Source of the DNA: Symbiodinium natans
Lineage: Eukaryota > Sar > Dinophyceae > Suessiales > Symbiodiniaceae
Assembly (NCBI GenBank): GCA_905221605.1
Contig: CAJNDS010001113.1
Span: forward strand, 909,163-973,162
Direction of reading: 5' to 3'
DNA: 64,000 nt
Shown here piece after piece: positions 40,579 to 50,430 of the stretch (the stretch's first letter is position 1; the number at the start of each line of letters is the position of its first letter). Under the pieces are notes generated by a model. That model saw only the letters and a list, made by a program, of their open reading frames with translations. It ran no database searches and was not told the origin of the DNA. The position numbers and the translations under genes are program-made.

Positions 40579-40772
40579 TAACGTAAACCCTCAAAGCAAA
40601 GCACGGGTCTTTGCCGAATTCGTGGGTCCCGAATCATGGGCTTGGGATGCATGGCTTAGGGTTTAGGGTTTAGGGTTTAGGGTTTAGGGTTTAGGGCTTA
40701 GGGTTTAGGATGTTTAGGGTTTAGGGTTTAGGGTTTAGGATTTAGGAATTAGGGTTTAGGGTTTAGGGCTAC

Positions 40773-40876
40773 CACTCCCCCGTCCCGAGGGCATCTCCCC
40801 CGCCTGGACACGGTTTGGCACTTGTTGTGGACGAAGCCCCTCGTCTCCGTCCTGGTCCTTGAGTTTTCCGAGGGCT
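40773..40876 (-). CDS. Candidate exon
   Basis: CCTGAG acceptor, then ALGKLKDQDGDEGLRPQQVP and NRVQAGEMPSGRGSG, with a GGGGAGTG donor before GTAGCCC. On its 5'-intron side the repeats are in the opposite orientation from most exons here. Confidence 0.4.
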
Positions 40877-40894
40877 CAGGGCTAAACAGGAGGT

Positions 40895-41012
40895 TTACGA
40901 AAATAGGAACCCTAAACCCTAAACCCTAAACCCTAAACCCTGGGACCCCTCATATAGACCCCCAAAGAGTAGGATCCCCTTACGATAAGGACCCCAACGA
41001 GGTACCCTTCAT
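40895..41012. repeat. Family F copy interrupted by a telomere array
   Basis: The left block TACGAAAATAGGA is followed by five CCCTAAA units, and the family sequence resumes at GGGACCCCTCATATAGACCC, AGTAGGATCCCCTTACGATA and GACCCCAACGAGGTACCC. Compared with 40489-40578 the array sits inside an otherwise collinear repeat. Confidence 0.65.
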
Positions 41013-41130
41013 TTCGGAAAACCCATAGGGGCCTGAATAATTAGAACCGGGTTTTGGGTGGTGTTACATTATACTTCCAAGGGCACCCTAAGGGAATACC
41101 ATTACTAAATATTTCGACCCCTATATTAGG
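41013..41130. repeat. Dispersed repeat family C, copy 2
   Basis: AGAACCGGGTTTTGGG, CCTAAGGGAATACC and ATTTCGACCCCTATATTAGG match the order in 37110-37275. Confidence 0.6.
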
Positions 41131-41399
41131 CAGTCTTCCTCACTCGTAGGCACCAACAAGACGCCCCAATATCTACATGTAAAAGGCTGCTTGTTCAGCT
41201 GCTCCCACGCAAGTTGGCGCAGCAGATGCTTCATGCGCGTTTGCTTGCGGTACTTGGGGTGGTTGCAAAGGCCTGCTCGGTATTCGCAAGTTGCTTTTTT
41301 GGTTGGCAAGTAAGGCTCTATATTATAGCACTTATTAAGTTCCGGTTAAACAGGTTCTACACCACATTATCACCACCAGATATCCGAGATACCCGATTT

Positions 41400-41514
41400 A
41401 TGACCCTGAACCCTAAACCCTAAACCCTGAACCCTAAATCCTAAACCCTAAACCCTAAACCGTAAACCCTAAACCCTAAACCCTAAACCCTAAACCCTAA
41501 ACCCTAAACCCTAG
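41400..41514 (-). repeat. Interstitial telomere-type array (CCCTAAA)n
   Basis: About sixteen CCCTAAA units with occasional CCCTGAA or CCGTAAA variants. Confidence 0.95.
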
Positions 41515-41917
41515 CTCTGAGCCCCCAGGCCGGAAGATGTTGTGGTGGCCAGCCTGTCGGAGGGGTGCATGGGAGCTCCCAAAAAGGCCCCCCAACGATT
41601 TGCTACTATTTGCTTAAGAGCCCGAAAAGAATAACAAATAGTGATCCTTTTTCCCTTATAAGGAAGAATATTTCTTGTTTTTTGGGGGGTTCTTAAGCAA
41701 CTTCTGGTTTGAGGTTGAGGGTTGTTTAGGTTCAGTGCCGCCACCTCCCACCCTATTCACCCGAATTAACAAACAAGACCGGCTGCTTTGGAGTTTGGGT
41801 TGGTTAGGGCTTGGGGAGATTGCGAGGCAGCCACTCGCGACTCTTCAACGCCACGGACGCCGCCGCTTCCTGTCCTTAGCCCCCTCAAAGGGACCGAAGA
41901 AGTGAATGTTCAGGACT

Positions 41918-42019
41918 AGGATGTTCCCCTTATACTAACTGTCCTTAGTAGGGATTCTAGCACCCCCCCCTATCATAATCCACATTAAGGACTGTCAGTA
42001 TAAGGGGGAACATCCCAAG
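41918..42019. mobile_element. MITE-like element, family A, copy 3
   Basis: The cleanest copy. GGATGTTCCCCTTATACTAA and AGTATAAGGGGGAACATCCC are inverted repeats at the two ends, and CTGTCCTTAGTAGGGATT pairs with the inner AAGGACTG side. Length 102 bases, noncoding. Confidence 0.85.
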
Positions 42020-42161
42020 TTTCGGATCTTGCAAAGGGGGGTAAACCGGGTCAAGGGGGCCCACTCCTCCTCCTAAACCCTAAACCCTAAACCCTAAACC
42101 CTAAACCCTAAACCCTAAACCCTAAACCCTAAACCCTAAACCCTAAAGGGGGTCAGGGGGC

Positions 42162-42256
42162 CCACTCCTCCTCCAACTTCTTCTCCTCCGCGGTCTGTAG
42201 GAAGGCCCGGCGGACGGCGGTGCGCACCTGCGCTCTCCTCCGGGCTGAGGCGGGTT
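42162..42256 (-). CDS. Candidate exon (helical, charged)
   Basis: An AACCCAG acceptor is followed by PASARRRAQVRTAVRRAFLQ and TAEEKKLEEEW, ending at GTGG before GCCCCC, a GC donor. It lies downstream of the cyclic-nucleotide-binding exons in the direction of transcription and could be the helix after that domain. Confidence 0.5.
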
Positions 42257-42380
42257 CTGGGTTGGGATGGTTTAGGGTTTAGGGTTGAGGGTTTAGGGTT
42301 TAGGGTTTAGGGTTCAGGGTTCAGGGTTCAGGGTTTAGGGTTTAGGGTTTAGGTTTAGGGTTTAGGGTTCAGCGTTTGGG

Positions 42381-42461
42381 GCTCTCTTATCCGAACAGCT
42401 CCTTCATCGGGATTCTGGTAGGGGTTACTATCATCCCTATTCAGGACGGGGAACATCCCAA
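42381..42461. mobile_element. MITE-like element, family A, degenerate copy 4
   Basis: Shares CTTATCCGAACAG, GGGATTCTGGTAGGGG and GGGGAACATCCCAA with copies 1-3, but the left end is eroded. Confidence 0.55.
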
Positions 42462-42622
42462 CTTCTGGGTTTTGAGCCCGTAGGCTCTGGCCTTCTTTGT
42501 GCCAAAGGCCCCCGGGGAAGGAGGTGAGGGGTGGGGGAGAAAACCACGGACCTGTCAACCTTTTTCTGGGTAAACCCTAAACCCTAAACCCTAAACCCTA
42601 AACCCTAAACCCTAAACCCTAA

Positions 42623-42759
42623 GTCCCAGCACAGCCAGGACAGCGCAGCGCCCCATGGCCTCAGGATCATGTCCACCTCCGGAAAGGACCGGGCAATCTC
42701 CAGGAGGTCATCTCGATGCAGGCACATGACCTCTGCGCAGGCCCAAGCACCGCAGAGCT
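42623..42759 (-). CDS. Cyclic-nucleotide-binding-domain exon of a cation channel
   Basis: The frame reads CGAWACAEVMCLHRDDLLEI and ARSFPEVDMILRPWGA. The pattern EV(M)xL-x-R-x-DLLE...FP is the last beta-strands and helix of a cyclic-nucleotide-binding domain in EAG/CNG-type channels. The donor CCTGGCT before GTGCTG is canonical. An exon with the earlier part of the same domain lies at 43645-43727. Whether this belongs to the channel whose pore is at 62 kb is an inference. Confidence 0.65.
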
Positions 42760-42784
42760 CTTGTGGGAGTGGGCTTCGGGCTCG

Positions 42785-43119
42785 TTTAGGGTTTAGGGTT
42801 TAAGGTTTAGGGTTTAGGTTTAGGGTTTAGGGTTTAGGGTTTAGGGTTTAGGGTTTAGGGCTTGGGGCTTGGGGCTTAGGGGTTAGTGTGTAGGGTTTAG
42901 GGTTTAGGGTTTAGGGTTTAGGGTTTAGGGTTTAGGGTTTAGGGTTTAGGGTTTAGGGTTTAGGGTTTAGGGGGTTTAGGGGTTAGGGTTTAGGGTTTAG
43001 GGTTTAGGGTTTAGGGTTTAGGGTTTAGGGTTTAGGGTTTAGGGTTTAGGGTTTAGGGTTTAGGGTTTAGGGTTTAGGGTTTAGGGTTTAGGGTTTAGGG
43101 TTTAGGGTTTAGGGTTTGG
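42785..43119 (+). repeat. Longest interstitial telomere-type array
   Basis: About 46 heptamers, mostly TTTAGGG, with a short run of CTTGGGG and GTGTAGGG variants near 42860-42892 and single-base slips near 42970. Confidence 0.95.
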
Positions 43120-43130
43120 CTTGGTGCACT

Positions 43131-43200
43131 TCAGAGAAAATTGTCCGCCGAGCCCCCGGGCAAAGCAATAGGCCAAGGTCCTGTCAGGGAGCTTCCAGGG
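43131..43200 (-). CDS. Candidate exon
   Basis: A GCCTAAG acceptor leads to PWKLPDRTLAYCFARGLGGQ and FSLKC with a possible GTGCAC donor. It lies between the two cyclic-nucleotide-binding exons but does not resemble that domain, so it may belong to a different splice form or be spurious. Confidence 0.35.
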
Positions 43201-43224
43201 CTTAGGCAAAAGGATTCTTTAGGG

Positions 43225-43410
43225 TTTAGGATTTAGGATTTAGGGGTTTAGGGGTTTAGGGTTTAGGGTTTAGGGCCTTTAGGGTTTAGGGTTTAGGGCC
43301 TTTAGGGTTTAGGGTTCAGGGTTTAGGGTTTAGGGCTTAGGGCTTAGGGCTTAGGGCTTAGGGCTTAGGGCTTAGGGCTTAGGGCTTAGGGCTTAGGGCT
43401 TAGGGTTTAG
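43225..43410 (+). repeat. Array of TTTAGGG then CTTAGGG variants
   Basis: TTTAGGG units give way to about ten consecutive CTTAGGG units (43337-43405), a homogenised variant block. Confidence 0.9.
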
Positions 43411-43644
43411 GATCTTTGTCAACCCCCAGCCCTAAACGGCCAATTTAGGGGCTTCGAAGTATTGCCCAGGAATTTGTGACCCCCTCCCCCCCCCCCCCCC
43501 CCCCCTACAAGAAAAAACAAAAACGGATGAAGGGAGAGGAGGGCTTGCTGTGAAGACCAAACCCACCCGCCCACCCCCCATAAAACCAGGAGACGAGCTC
43601 TGAACCCCCCGTTTAGGGTTTAGAAGGGAGGGTCCTGGGCTGGT

Positions 43645-43727
43645 ACGTCGAGACCAAACTCTGGGATTCCAGGAGGATTCCCTCGATGCCCCAGACGTCG
43701 CCCCGCCTTCGGAGTTGAGAGGTAGAA
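43645..43727 (-). CDS. Cyclic-nucleotide-binding-domain exon
   Basis: A CTCCAAG acceptor is followed by STSQLRRRGDVWGIEGILLE and SQSLVSTYQPR. LRRRGDVWG-x4-LLE is the conserved central stretch of the domain in dinoflagellate channels (Gly-Asp-x-Trp-Gly before the phosphate-binding cassette). It is 5' of 42623-42759 in transcription order, matching protein order. Confidence 0.65.
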
Positions 43728-44605
43728 CTTGGAGGGTACTTGCAAGTAGGGCTTAGCGTGTAGGGCTGTTTGGGTTTTAGGGTTTAGGGTTTAGGGTTTA
43801 GGGTTTAGGGTTTAGGGTTTAGGGTTTAGGGTTTAGGGTTTAGGGTTTAGGGTTTAGGGTTTAGGGTTTAGGGTTTAGGGGGGTTACTTACAAGTAGGGT
43901 TACAAGGAGGGTACCTATGGCCTATGGTTATAGCCATACTTCTGGTACGTATAACCCCTGCTTATGAGTACCCATGAATCGAACCTCCAAGAAGATCGGT
44001 GGGCTTCGGCTGCACTGGCTTCTGGTAAGAGCTGAGGTGCTAGGCCCGAAGAGCTGCGAGTTCCGCGCACCCTCTTCTGCCTAAAGAGGAGAAAGGGTGC
44101 CCACTGCGAGGGGTGCCTCAGAACTTCCATGATACGAGCAGCCAGGGAGTGAACAAATCCTTAAGAGCCCAGATCCCCCACCAACTCCGACGAGACAGGC
44201 CTCAGGACCCCAGTGGCGCGAAGCCGCAAACCCCAAAACCCTAAACCTTATCACCCTAAAACCCAAACCCTAAAACCCAAACCCTAAACTCCCCCCAAAA
44301 CCCCGAATCCCCAAAAACCCAAAACCCTAAACCCTAAACCCCAAGCCCTAAACGCTAACCCCCCCCCCCCACCACCCCATGGAACTGAGAGACGAGGGCC
44401 CGGCCTCAGCACTCTGCCCCTGCGAGGCTTCGGCTTAGACTCGCGGCTTCCGTGCTGGGGTTTGTTAGGGTGCTTGGGCCCCGGGGTGCCTGCCCTAAAC
44501 CCTAAACCCTAAACCCTAAACCCCAAACCCTAAACCCTAAACCCTAAGCCCTAAACCCTCCTGGAGAGTTCACACCAGAAGCACCTGGCGAAGGCCTTCC
44601 CTGCT

Positions 44606-44690
44606 AAGGACCAGCAAGGCGCCTCACGCCCAGAAGCCCCTTCTGGATAACCAGGACGGCCTCAAATTGTCTTGGCGCCAGCGGGTTCAG
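44606..44690 (-). CDS. Candidate exon
   Basis: Open on the minus strand as NPLAPRQFEAVLVIQKGLLG and VRRLAGP, then TAG. AG acceptors are present within the window edge but the donor is not clear. Flanked by CCCTAAA (left) and TTTAGGG-like (right) repeats. Confidence 0.4.
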
Positions 44691-44796
44691 GACTCAGAGT
44701 TTACGGTTTAGGTTTCAGGGTTGAGGGTTGAGGGTTTAGGGTTTAGGGCTAAGGCTTAGGTGTCAGGGTTTGGGGTTTGGGGCTCAGGTTTCCGGC

Positions 44797-44893
44797 TGTT
44801 GAATGAACGAGGCGCAAGCTCGCTTTGCCGCGGAGCTCCAAACTGAAAGAGGTCATCACTGTTCGGGAGTGCGGATCAGGTGGCCACTCCAGC
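44797..44893 (-). CDS. Candidate exon
   Basis: Reads DVLEWPPDPHSRTVMTSFSL and ELRGKASLRLVHSTAG with no stop. Splice sites not assigned. Repeats on both sides follow the general pattern. Confidence 0.4.
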
Positions 44894-45169
44894 ACATCAA
44901 CCCGAAACCCAAACCGAAACCCTAAACCCTGAACCCTGAACCCTCAACCCAGAACCCTGAACCCTGAACCCTGAAAAGCCCAGAAGCCAGTTCTGGAACC
45001 TACGAGGTTCTTCTCGCTTGGGGGGCTCTATGTAAGAACCTTCGAAGGGCCCGCAAAAAGATTGGAACCCCCAAAAGGAACCATGCTGTGGCTATCAGCC
45101 CGATGCACCAAGTTTAGAGCGCTTCGGATTCTGAGGGGTTCTGGGTGTGTGTGCGTGTTTTTGAGGGTC

Positions 45170-45275
45170 CTTGAGGGCTTGTTGAGGGTTTGTTGAGGGT
45201 TTGTTGAGGGTTTGTTGAGGGTTTGTCGAGGGTTTGTCGAGGGTTTGTTGAGGGTTTGTTGGGGGTTTTTGAAGT
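45170..45275 (+). repeat. 11-bp minisatellite
   Basis: About eight tandem TTGAGGGTTTG units, two reading TCGAGGGTTTG. It may derive from a telomere-like unit by length change. Confidence 0.8.
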
Positions 45276-46034
45276 TTCTGAGGGTTTTTGAGGGCTTAAG
45301 GGTTGGGGTGTGTACTGTATGGGGCTTCAGCTTCGGAATTTTTGGAGGGGCTTCCTTTCGGAGGCCTGCCGGAGCATGATCACTTCCTTGGCGGGCGCTC
45401 GTGGAAAAGAAAGGGCCGCGGCTCGGGGAGTTTTCTGTTTGCTGGGAAGCCCTTCTGCCTTGTCATCTAGCCCTAAACCCCAAACCCCAAACCCCAAACC
45501 CTAAGCCCTAAACCCTGGTTCATTCTAATTTAGGCGTAGGGATAGTATCTGGGGCGGGAGGTGAATGCAAGCGGGTTACCAAGTACCCTAAATGAGACTA
45601 GAATGTATTGTAGCGATAGTTGCTCGAAACCCTCAGGGTTTTTGGGGTTTTGAGGTTTGCGCCCCGCGTTTAGGCTTTAGGGTTTGGGGCATTAGGGTGT
45701 AGGGTTTTGGGTTTTGGGTTTAGGGTTTCGCAGGGCTCAGGGCTTAGGGTTGCTTTCGTATGAAACTTGTTACTCTCCCTTGAACTTCGGGGCTTCCGCG
45801 GGAGCAGAGCCTATGACGATTTGCTAACCGGATCCTTCTTCTGATTCGGTGGGGAGTTGCAAAGGTTCATGGGCCTCCCTCATGCCATAAACCCTAAAGC
45901 CTAAACCCTCAACCCCTAAACCCCTAAACCCTAAACCCCTAAACCCTAAACCCCCAACCCCTAAACCCCTAAACCCTAAACCCTACACCCTAAACCCTTC
46001 GGGCTTATGGTTCAAACCCTAAGCGACCCCACAC

Positions 46035-46106
46035 CTGGCGCAGCTTCGCTGCGGCCGAGCGGCGTTCGGTCCGAAGAACAGCGGGCTGAAGCACTTGGCC
46101 TCGGCG
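46035..46106 (-). CDS. Candidate 72-base exon
   Basis: AAACAAG acceptor, then AEAKCFSPLFFGPNAARPQR and SCA, then a canonical donor GCCAG before GTGTGG. Not recognised. Confidence 0.5.
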
Positions 46107-46119
46107 CTTGTTTTTTTGG

Positions 46120-46310
46120 GGGGTTTAGGGTTTAGGGTTTAGGGTTTAGGGTTTGGGGTTTAGGGTTTAGGGTTTAGGGTTTAGGGCTTAGGGCTTAGGG
46201 TTTAGGTTTAGGGTTTAGGGTTTAGGGTTTAGGGTTTAGGGTTTAGGGTTTAGGGTTTAGGGTTTAGGGTTTAGGGTTCAGGGTTTAGGGTTTAGGGTTT
46301 AGGGATTGGG
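46120..46310 (+). repeat. Interstitial telomere-type array
   Basis: About 26 TTTAGGG units with a few CTTAGGG, TTTGGGG and TTCAGGG variants. Confidence 0.95.
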
Positions 46311-47097
46311 CCTAAACCTTAGGTACCCAGACCCCTGGGAGGATGCAAAGAGTAGAGAGGATGCAAAGAGTAGAAGGGATGTTAGGGTTTAGGGTTTACA
46401 TCCCCCCCTTTTTGCAAGGGGCACATAGGCTCCCGATGTCCCTCCTACATACCCCGTTTAACTTGTTAGAGCACACTTTCCCTCTTTCCCCAGTCGGAAC
46501 CAATAGGTTTCGGAGATGCGGCGGCCCTAAACCGTCCAGGTCACCAGTTCCATGGACGCCTCGTCCGGAAATTCCTGCGAGAGAATGCAGAGTTTTAGAG
46601 GATCTTCTTTTGGTTTTCGGGGCCTTATACGGAAGTGTTAAAGACCTGCTTAGAGATTCTTCTTACGGATTTTTTTTTTTTTTGGGGGGGGGGGGGCTCT
46701 TGGGGGGATCGTCTCAAATCGGGGGGGGCTCGAGTTGCACTTTGGCAGTCGGCTCGAGGGATCAAGCCGGGTTTGGGGGCCTCAAGGGCCATTTGATGGG
46801 GAAACCCTAAGAAACGCTTAAGGCGCTTCAACCCTAAGAGACCCCACCCTAAACCCTAAACCCTAAACCCTAAACCCTATAAACCCTAAACCCGAAACCC
46901 CAAGAAACCCCTGAAGTTCTGATCATCAGGTACCCTTTGCTAGGGAGGTTATAGGGGCCATGTTAAGGGCCCAAGAAACTACCCTCAGACCTCAGAAACG
47001 CTTAAACCCCTGAGTGCTTGAGCCCCAAAACCCCTCAACCCTAAACCCTAAACCCTAAACCCGAGGTGGCAACATCCTGAGGACTTGCATGTTTCGC

Positions 47098-47305
47098 CTA
47101 CCACCAGTGGCGAAAGCTCCGGCGAAAGGCCGAAAGTCTCTGCATGGCCTTCTCCTCAGGACCCGGGTTCCTGAAACTATGATGCTTCCGAATTCTTGCG
47201 ACTGCTGATGCTACTAGACTATTGCTACCATCACTTCTCTTGCAATCCTGAATCATTTCCTTCTTCGTCGCTGTCCTCGGGTATTCACAGAGGTCTGACC
47301 CCATA
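47098..47305 (-). CDS. Candidate long exon
   Basis: After GGTCAG the minus strand reads DLCEYPRTATKKEMIQDCKR, SDGSNSLVASAVARIRKHHS and EEKAMQRLSAFRRSFRHWW. It then meets TAG, but CACTG before GTGGTAGG is a usable donor, so the stop need not be real. Basic, amphipathic helices. Not recognised. Confidence 0.5.
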
Positions 47306-47431
47306 CCCCAAACCCTTAACCGCAAACCCTAGACCCCCAAACCCCAAACCCCCAAACCCCAAACCCCATTTAAACCCCAAACCTCAAACCCTAAACCCTA
47401 AACCCTGAACCCTAAACCCTAAACCCTAAAC

Positions 47432-47532
47432 CGCCCCTGGTGGGGAACCCCCGGGCCCTGATGCCAAAGCCACGGATGGGCGAGGGCCCCCCCATGAGGG
47501 AACGCTACGAAAGGTAGCGTGAGCCGCCCCTT
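47432..47532 (-). CDS. Candidate 101-base exon
   Basis: CCTCAAG acceptor, then KGRLTLPFVAFPHGGALAHP and WLWHQGPGVPHQGR, running into GGTTTAGGG. Open in frame throughout. Confidence 0.45.
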
Positions 47533-47544
47533 CTTGAGGTTTGT

Positions 47545-47765
47545 TGAGGGTTTAGGGGTTTAGGGTTTAGGGTTTAGGGTTTAGGGTTTAGGGTTTTAGG
47601 GTTTTAGGGTTTTAGGGTTTTAGGGTTTTAGGGTTTCAGGGTTTCAGGGTTTTAGGGTTTTAGGGTTTTGGGGTTTTGGGGTTTTAGGGTTTAGGGCTTT
47701 AGGGTTTTAGGGTTTTAGGGTTTTAGGGTTTAGGGTTTTAGGGTTTAGGTTTTAGGGTGATTTAA
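47545..47765 (+). repeat. Array shifting from TTTAGGG to TTTTAGGG
   Basis: Heptamers change to octamers TTTTAGGG (Chlamydomonas-type telomere unit) with TTTCAGGG and TTTTGGGG variants; about 20 octamers. It lies next to the acceptor of the exon at 47432-47532. Confidence 0.9.
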
Positions 47766-47845
47766 GGAGGGGCTCACGCGAACCTGCGCCAGGAAACACT
47801 CGAGCCTCCGAAGCCCAAAGCCCCTGAACCCCAGAAACGCCCACA

Positions 47846-47946
47846 CTGTAGGGGTCGGAATGATTTCGAAGAGTATTCCCTTAGGGTCCTTCTATCATGA
47901 TACCCCTAAACCCTGTTCTAACTATTAAGGTCCCTGATATGAAACG
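47846..47946. repeat. Dispersed repeat family C, copy 3 (inverted)
   Basis: GTAGGGGTCGGAATGATTTC, GTATTCCCTTAGGG and CCCTGTTCTAACTATTAAGG are the reverse complement of the family C blocks. Confidence 0.6.
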
Positions 47947-47954
47947 GCTTGGGT

Positions 47955-48080
47955 TTAAACCCTAAACCCTAAACATTAAACCTAAACCCTAAACCCTAAA
48001 CCCTAAACCCTAAACCCTAAACCCTAAACCCTAAACCCTAAACCCTAAACCCTAAACCCTAAACCCTAAACCCTAAACCT
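47955..48080 (-). repeat. Interstitial telomere-type array (CCCTAAA)n
   Basis: Seventeen near-perfect CCCTAAA units; two adjacent units at the left edge are degenerate. Confidence 0.95.
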
Positions 48081-48089
48081 CAGGTTTTT

Positions 48090-48196
48090 CCGGTGTCGTT
48101 GCTTCCCGGGGGCTTCGCAAGGTTTCGGAAAGCCCGAGAAGCGACTTGCAGCACATTTTGAGGTTTGCTGCCGGATCTTCCGGCAAGGCCCTCAGC
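48090..48196 (-). CDS. Candidate exon
   Basis: ACCTCCAG acceptor, then AEGLAGRSGSKPQNVLQVAS and RAFRNLAKPPGSNDTGKT. A TGA falls just before GTTTAGGG, so the true donor is probably a little earlier and non-canonical. Confidence 0.5.
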
Positions 48197-48204
48197 CTGG
48201 AGGT

Positions 48205-48392
48205 TCACATGGGTACTTATAAGTAGGATTTAGGGTTTAGGGTTTAGGGTTTAGGGTTTAGGGTTTAGGGTTTAGGGTTTAGGGTTTAGGGTTTGGGGGT
48301 ACTTCTATGTAGCGTTTGAAAAGTACCCTAAGTAAGGATAGAGCCATAGTTACCCTGCCTATGAACTCCCCCTTATAGGTACCCATCTGAAC
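48205..48392. repeat. Family B-like repeat split by a telomere array
   Basis: GGTACTTATAAGTAG is followed by nine TTTAGGG units (48228-48296), then GGGGGTACTTCTATGTAG and a family B right end ACCCATCTGAACCTCCCAGC. As at 40895, the array appears to lie inside another repeat. Confidence 0.5.
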
Positions 48393-48420
48393 CTCCCAGC
48401 AGCTTTCGCCAGCGGCTCAC

Positions 48421-48511
48421 TTCTTCCACTGCATCTTTGCCAGACTGCGCTGCTCCGCCCAGGTCAGCAAAGCGAGCAGCACGATGAACTGGGAGAGTGC
48501 TTCTGGGAATT
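48421..48511 (-). CDS. Candidate exon (hydrophobic segment)
   Basis: Reads EALSQFIVLLALLTWAEQRS and LAKMQWKK and ends at GAAGAA before GTGAGC, a strong donor. SQFIVLLALLTWA could be a membrane helix. Confidence 0.55.
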
Positions 48512-48764
48512 CGGGATCTTTAGGGTTTGGGGTTTAGGGGTTAGGGCCAGTTTAGGGTTTAGGGTTTAGGGTTCAGGGTTCAGGGTTCAGGGTTCAGGGT
48601 TTAGGGTTTAGGGTTTAGGGCTTCGGAAGCTTCGGAAGTTTCGGAAGTGTTTTTAGGGTCATAATGCAGTCCTTAAGCCTCCCAAGGTTGAAGGGGTCTA
48701 CCGGAGAGTGGGGTTTCTGCCAGGCGCTTGAAGCATACGTCCACGTTTGTCTGCGTGTGTACAT

Positions 48765-48850
48765 ATCTATATATATATATATGTGTATACATATAATATA
48801 CATATATAATATAATATATGTGTGTATACATATATATATATATATATAGT
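48765..48850. repeat. AT microsatellite
   Basis: (TA)n with GTGTATACATATA interruptions. No coding value. Confidence 0.85.
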
Positions 48851-49769
48851 GTTTTTGTGTATTGTGGTTGCTGGCCGTGTTTCCAGGCGTGTCTCTCTCA
48901 GATGGATACGTGTGGCGCCGCTTCTTTGCATCTGAGGTTCAAGGGAGGATCCGGAGCTACTCGGGGCCCACAAGTATGTGGGGATCCGGGACACTCTCGA
49001 AACCATCTCAGAGAGGCTGTGTGGAATGCACGAGTGGGTACTTTAGTACAGGGGTGGCAATAGTTACTAGTAGTATCGCCTTATGGTCCGTAATTGCAGA
49101 ATTATGCTGCAATAACCCTTCAAACCCTATTCTGATTTCTTACGGTCCCGATATCAAGCCCCAAGACCTATTCCGGGGAGCATGAAGGCGACATTCGGCT
49201 CAAGGCGCTCACCAAAAGCTATCCCCAAACTCCCAAAGCACCCCCCCCCCTGAAGCCGTCTTCTGAAGAAAGCTTGGGCTTGTAGGGCCCCTCAAACCTG
49301 AAACTACTGCGAAGTTCAGCGAAAATTCTCTCGGCCCGGGCGCCACAACCGACAGCAGGGCAAGGAGCAGCCACCTGAACTACCGTGGGGTTCGGGTTTA
49401 AGGTCTAGTGTATAGGGTTTAGGGGACTAGTCCGGAAGCCTTTTGGGGCCTTGCTGGAACTTTCAAAATTTCTGAAACGTGAGCCCTCAACAACACTCAA
49501 AACCCTTTCAAGCCCAAACCCCTTGAACCTAAACCGATGAAACCCCCCAAACCCCTTTAAAACCCTATCAAACTCCTGAAGCCTCTCATGGGATGCCATA
49601 GTTCTCCGTCAAGTACCGAGCCCCAAACACCTGCAAGTTAGGGAGAGTTTCGGGGTTCGTGCGTCACTGGGGCTTGGAGCTTATGGGTATGTTTGTTCTT
49701 GGGCGTTCTGGGGCGGCAGAGCAGCCTAAACCAAAACGGGCAGAGAGTTTAGATCAACTCCCCCCCCCC

Positions 49770-50003
49770 ACCCCCCCGGAGCAGTTGCTGCCAGGAGGCG
49801 CGCGGGAGTTGTCTGCTTCTGGGTGCTGAATCTTGTGAACTTCGTCCTGTCATACTCGCTTCGGGGCACCCTCTTGCGGGCCGAGGTGGCATGGGAATGT
49901 CTTGGGGTAGAGGTCCACAGATAGGCTTTCGAGCCATGGATTCGGAAGGCCTTGAAGTCACAGAGCTTCTCGATGGATTCGAGCTGCTTCCTCTCGTCCT
50001 TCA
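49770..50003 (-). CDS. Candidate coding island
   Basis: The minus strand reads VKDERKQLESIEKLCDFKAF, RIHGSKAYLWTSTPRHSHAT and continues basic. A second open stretch just upstream (50003-50110, QQIWHRLKRLRASSLHPFSE) may be the preceding exon. Splice sites not fixed. Confidence 0.45.
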
Positions 50004-50245
50004 CACAGGATGCTGGTTTTGGGCTCCCGGTGAGAAGTTCTCGGAAAAAGGATGCAGGGAGCTGGCGCGAAGCCGTTTGAGCCTGTGCCAGATTTGCTGC
50101 AGAGCCTCAGCTGCCAATTGAGATTACTCCCAGCCGCCAGGGCCTTCTACCAGGCAACAAGCCCCAGACCAGACGCGCAGTTCTGCGCCTCATAAGGTTG
50201 GCCATGTCAAACCAGTTCAAGGATGCCGCCCCGTCTCCCTATACT

Positions 50246-50330
50246 CCCTTTAGAACCCTAATAAAAAAAAATATTTTTAATATCCTCTTGGGCTTTAGAT
50301 AAACAACAATAAATCCCCAAGGGGATATAG
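50246..50330. repeat. Dispersed repeat family E, copy 2 (inverted)
   Basis: CTTTAGAACC, ATATTTTTAATATCCTCTTG and CCCCAAGGGGATATAG mirror 35583-35660. Confidence 0.55.
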
Positions 50331-50334
50331 TCTC

Positions 50335-50430
50335 CTCCGTCTGCGTCAGCTTCTGCAGGGTGCCCTTTGTGATGACCCACGCATTGGCCTGCGGCCGGCT
50401 TTGGGGTTCGAGAATAGCACTGCAGAACCT
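50335..50430 (-). CDS. Candidate exon
   Basis: The acceptor lies in the array (CCCTAAACCGCAG). The frame reads RFCSAILEPQSRPQANAWVI and TKGTLQKLTQTEE. The 5' end of the following intron is a family E repeat rather than telomere repeats, so the pattern is common but not universal. Confidence 0.55.

Noticed and set aside
48417-48419. TGA as the end of a gene
   Set aside because: It overlaps a strong GTGAGC splice donor after a coding stretch, so an internal exon is more likely. The same holds for TAG at 47098-47100, next to a GTGGTAGG donor.
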